Source of the DNA: Candida dubliniensis CD36
Lineage: Eukaryota; Ascomycota; Pichiomycetes; Serinales; Debaryomycetaceae
DNA length: 64,000 nt
Assembly (NCBI RefSeq): GCF_000026945.1
Contig: NC_012863.1
Span: 587,501-651,500, forward strand
Direction: 5' to 3'
Part shown: piece by piece, positions 60,736 through 64,000 of the stretch
Numbering within the stretch: position 1 is the first letter of the stretch
Layout of the letters: every line of letters begins with the position of its first letter
The notes under the pieces: generated by a model
What the model saw: only the letters and a program-made list of their open reading frames with translations
Told to the model about the DNA's origin: nothing
Database searches by the model: none
Program-made: the position numbers and the translations under genes

Positions 60736-63700
60736 TTTGAAAATAATGAAGAATGATAGAGAAAAAGAAAAAGAAAAAGAAAAAGAAGAAAAGAAAAGGT
60801 AATAAAAAAAGTCTAATAGAACTAAATTATTATTATTCACTTTTTATGCTGATAGTCCGTTGAAAAAAAAAAAAAAGCAAGGTTTAAACTGTGGGTGAGA
60901 TAAATTTATCTATGGCGCTAAATCTTTTTTTTTTTTAAGGGAGATAGACAGATTTTCCTCATTGATTATACCTGAGCCACTTTTAGTCATAATTCGGAAA
61001 ATATTACCGTATTTAGAACCATCATTTTTGTTCCGTTTAACAATTCTCCACCAATAATCCTAGTATATTGCTGGTCAAGAATACAAATCCGATACAATTT
61101 AATTGGTACCCCAATAAGTCCGTCTTATAGTTATCTTAAAGAATAATAGACATATACACGATGATGATACTTGAACCGATTTAAAAGTTAAATTTCATTT
61201 TGAAGAATTCTCGGGAGGATGTATTTACCATTTTTCAATGTTCATTGTTAGATTTATATGGCATCGGAACAGAATATATTTTGTGAGCTTAGTCGTATCT
61301 ATCAACTCATTTGGGGGGTGTTATGGCATTTGTAACAAATACTAGTGGAATCCACTGAATTATAAACTTTTCCTCTATATGTAAATTGAGGGAAATTATT
61401 AATGATATTTAACAGTTTTCCTATAACAAGTTTCCTAGCGATTCCATTGTTCCAACTAGGTACTGAGATATCTAAGAAGTTACAACAATGGCAAACCTCA
61501 TCGTGAATTTTTGCAGACCAAAGTATCTCTTGCTCGGACTATTGTGATACCAAAATATTAAGCCCTCAAAATATGTGCTGACCCTTGCAGTAGTATCTAT
61601 CAATACACATGTGGCACCTAATCTGGACTGAAAGAAGTTTGATTTCAAAATTTAGTATCAAGGTCAATTATATTTGCAAATAAAAAGAAGCTTGCAATAA
61701 ATAGAGAAAAGTATTGATCGATCTTTTTTTAATCGACAAGAAAGATGCCACTACGAGAAAATCAAATTATCTAGAGGGTCCAAAAAACATAACAGAATTC
61801 ACGAGGCACACCGACACGGTTTGGTATAAAAATTTCATCCAAAAGTTGAAAAAATGAAAACAAACAAATCTGAAACGTCTAAAAATCACAAATGCCAGAT
61901 CACTAAAATGGCTTATTTTCATCGACAACTATTATTATTATGACATAATACCACTTGAATAAGAATAATAATAATTTACAATTGCATTAAGAACAAATCA
62001 TAACAAAGGAAGATGACGACGACGATGATGATGATGACCCCTTGAAATATCCAGGGCGCATGCTGCATGGTGATGATAATTCATCTTTTTTGTCAAGACA
62101 ATAACTACTGTTGCTTCTACCTAATTGATATGAAATGGATGCACGTAGGTCATAAAGATTTGGCACTGCAAATCTCCTTTGAAGGACAACTGCCTCTATG
62201 CTCATGACAACAACTATTGATAATGATCAAAATAAGCTTATGCAGAAAGAAGATATTCACGCAAGTGAATTCCCTCAAGGAACATCTATAAAATATTTGA
62301 GATAATAACCTTCCGAAACACGAATAAAGGACGAGTTCCTGATCATTTTTTCGAACCAAAACAAAGGAATCAAATCCAGAGTTAACAATGTTCTAGTCAT
62401 CTTCCTCCCCAAATGATGTACCCCTATTTCTTGATTCTATTATTTTCTGGCTCTGTAAGGGAACAAACCGTCTTTAATAAAGAAACAAAACTTCAACAAC
62501 AAAACACGAACAAACTAGAGCTTGACGATAATATGATATTGTGATATGTTATTATCACTTATATCATGACCATCGTCAAATCAAATCACGATTCAGAGTA
62601 GAAGGAGAAAAAAAGAAAGACGTTTACATTCTTTAATGTTTTTGTGATGTAACAAGTAGTGGCGGAAGGAAAAAAAAAAAAGGTGTGGTTATTGAAATTT
62701 GTTTGAGATCGATTTGGTTTTGTCTCATCTCATTACCAAACACTCTCAATGAATTTTGAATTGACGACCAGATTCAAGAATATAAAATGGAAATAACTCA
62801 TTTATTTTATAATATTCTTTGTCAGATCTAAATCGATCAATGTATGGTTGTTGTAGTTTCATTGGCTTTTAAACTACTCACAAACATCAAGCTTTTGAGT
62901 AAGAATTGGATCAGTATTGTCTTGCTGTTTTTTCTCTGGGTCGTACACTACTACGAAACAAACTTTAAATTGTCGTGTTTGTTTGACATTTTAGTTTTTT
63001 TATTATTTTTTTTCGCTTGTGTACAAAAAAAAAAAAGAATTGATAATTAATTTTTATAGGGGTTTTTTCTATTTCAACTCTATAATAAATTAACCTGTCA
63101 TGATTATAAATATAATTTGACCAATTAATTGCGCCACCAATAAATAAATTGTTTCCGGATTAACAGATCCCAACAAATAGAACTGATGGTGAGGAATTTT
63201 TTATTGGTGATTCTGTTAGTGGTGTCCACGAGTTTTTGTTTTTTTAGGAATTTGTGTTCCTTACAAGAAATATAAGGCAGGGCCAAAAAAAAAAAAACAA
63301 CATTACAAAACAAAATATTCGTATCAACATCACGCCTGGCCCCCCTTTCCCTTTCGGCACACCGTAAAAAAAAAATTATCCATGAAGTCATTACTTAACA
63401 CCAACAAGAATATTGCTAGGAATAAACTATAAGAAAATTGCTTGGTGGAATGTGTAATTGGCTATGTAAAATTTGATATTAATAACATTTTTTTCTTTCG
63501 CTTTTTCTTGTTCAACAACAACAACAACACTAAATACAAAATTCCAAAAAACGTATCGCGATATATCCCAAAGCCCCCCCTTTTTTCTAATAAAAACACA
63601 CTTTGGCTATATAGTTAAAGCAACACTAGAGGGGGGGGAGGACAAAATTAAACAATAAATAATTTATATAATAACCTTTACCAAAGAATTGAAAATTCAA

Positions 63701-64000
63701 TATTTGACGATGGGTTTTTTAAACAATCAATTCTGTGGGAATTGAATTGATATTTTTATCATGCACAAAATCTTAAACAGTAAAGTCTACACGAGAAAAG
63801 AATTAAAGAGTGGCCAACATTTTCAAAAATTAATTGTTATTGTTTCAAATACTAATGCTTATGTAAGACAACGCCAATTAAACATTTCGTGCATTTTTTT
63901 TAGTGAAAGAAAAACAAAAACAAATTTCAGGCACATTGTTAAATTCTGACGCCAATTATTGTTTGATGGTATAAGTTGAGAATGATTTTCCCATTTAAAA
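60736..64000. other. Gene-free right end of the window
   Basis: About 3.27 kb upstream of CPS1 with no gene I can support. It has a GAAAAA repeat near 60760-60795, A and T runs (60862-60875, 60927-60936, 62670-62681, 63028-63039, 63283-63296), and a GAC/GAT repeat at 62012-62037. Open frames of 60-88 codons are hydrophobic or low complexity. The stretch around 61319-61490 begins TGTTA and ends CAACA with a TATAAA inside, weakly like an old LTR, but no target duplication is visible. The right half may be promoter of a gene outside the window. Confidence 0.55.
62012..62037. repeat. GAC/GAT trinucleotide repeat
   Basis: About nine units of GAC then GAT in non-coding sequence. Likely variable in length. 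Confidence 0.75.

Noticed and set aside
60736..60840. 35-codon N-terminal extension of CPS1
   Set aside because: Starts with GTG and consists of Phe/Ser repeats from a GAAAAA simple repeat. The ATG at 60735 gives the usual length and signal anchor.
61319..61490. Possible solo LTR
   Set aside because: TGTTA...CAACA ends and a TATAAA are present, but no target-site duplication, no second copy in the window, and such ends are common by chance.
62012..62037. Coding Asp-repeat gene at the GAC/GAT tract
   Set aside because: The surrounding frames are short and lack any conserved part; simple repeat only.
62844..63050. 68-codon hydrophobic frame
   Set aside because: Composition follows T-rich DNA, it ends in a Lys run from a poly-A tract, and there is no homologue I recognise.

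Overview
This window comes from the nuclear genome of a budding yeast, most likely Candida albicans or its close relative C. dubliniensis. The support is: AT-rich DNA with long poly(A)/poly(T) tracts; short introns with GTATGT donors and (T)ACTAAC branch points; intact fungal families throughout, including a GPI-anchored CRH wall transglycosylase of the CRH11 type; and rare in-frame CTG codons that fall where relatives have Ser or another polar residue, as expected of the CUG-Ser clade. The gene order around CRH11, ABP1, the N-recognins, TYS1 and a GST agrees with my memory of C. albicans chromosome 4, but I could not check this. Protein positions are given as if translated normally; CTG should be read as serine.

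Layout. 1-2269: gene-free, rich in simple repeats. 2270-9342: a HIT1-type zinc-finger protein, an SMP-30/gluconolactonase-like protein, CDC123, CCT4 and SAS10/UTP3. 9639-17474: RPC53, the spliced meiotic gene MSH5 (its stop overlaps that of DBP4), DBP4, and the spliced Mediator gene MED20/SRB2. 17714-26132: ELP2, GLC8, ZUO1, SDO1, the spliced QCR9, and CRH11. 26133-28660: a long intergenic region. 28661-34324: SSH4-like Rsp5 adaptor, an unrecognised 174-residue protein, ABP1 with two SH3 domains, and EMC6. 34708-45910: two giant N-recognin (UBR) ubiquitin ligases tail to tail. 46792-50227: TYS1, a GST, and an unrecognised PPxY plus transmembrane protein. 50228-52971: mostly intergenic, with a tRNA-Thr(UGU). 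52972-60735: MGM1, UTP17/NAN1, RPB10 and CPS1. 60736-64000: no gene I can support.

Functional themes. Ribosome production and transcription are over-represented (HIT1, SAS10, DBP4, UTP17, SDO1, ZUO1, RPC53, RPB10). Several of these promoters carry PAC (GATGAG) and/or RRPE-like (AAAATTTT) elements close to the start codon. A second theme is ubiquitin and membrane-protein quality control: UBR1, UBR2, the Rsp5 adaptor SSH4, EMC6, and possibly the new PPxY membrane protein. Three genes (MSH5, MED20, QCR9) need splicing, two of them with first exons of only 6 to 11 coding bases.

I found no phage, CRISPR, complete transposon or other exotic system. The best leads are the two unrecognised proteins, the adjacent UBR paralogues, the duplicated ABP1 SH3 domains, and the intron-bearing MSH5 in a lineage without described classical meiosis.
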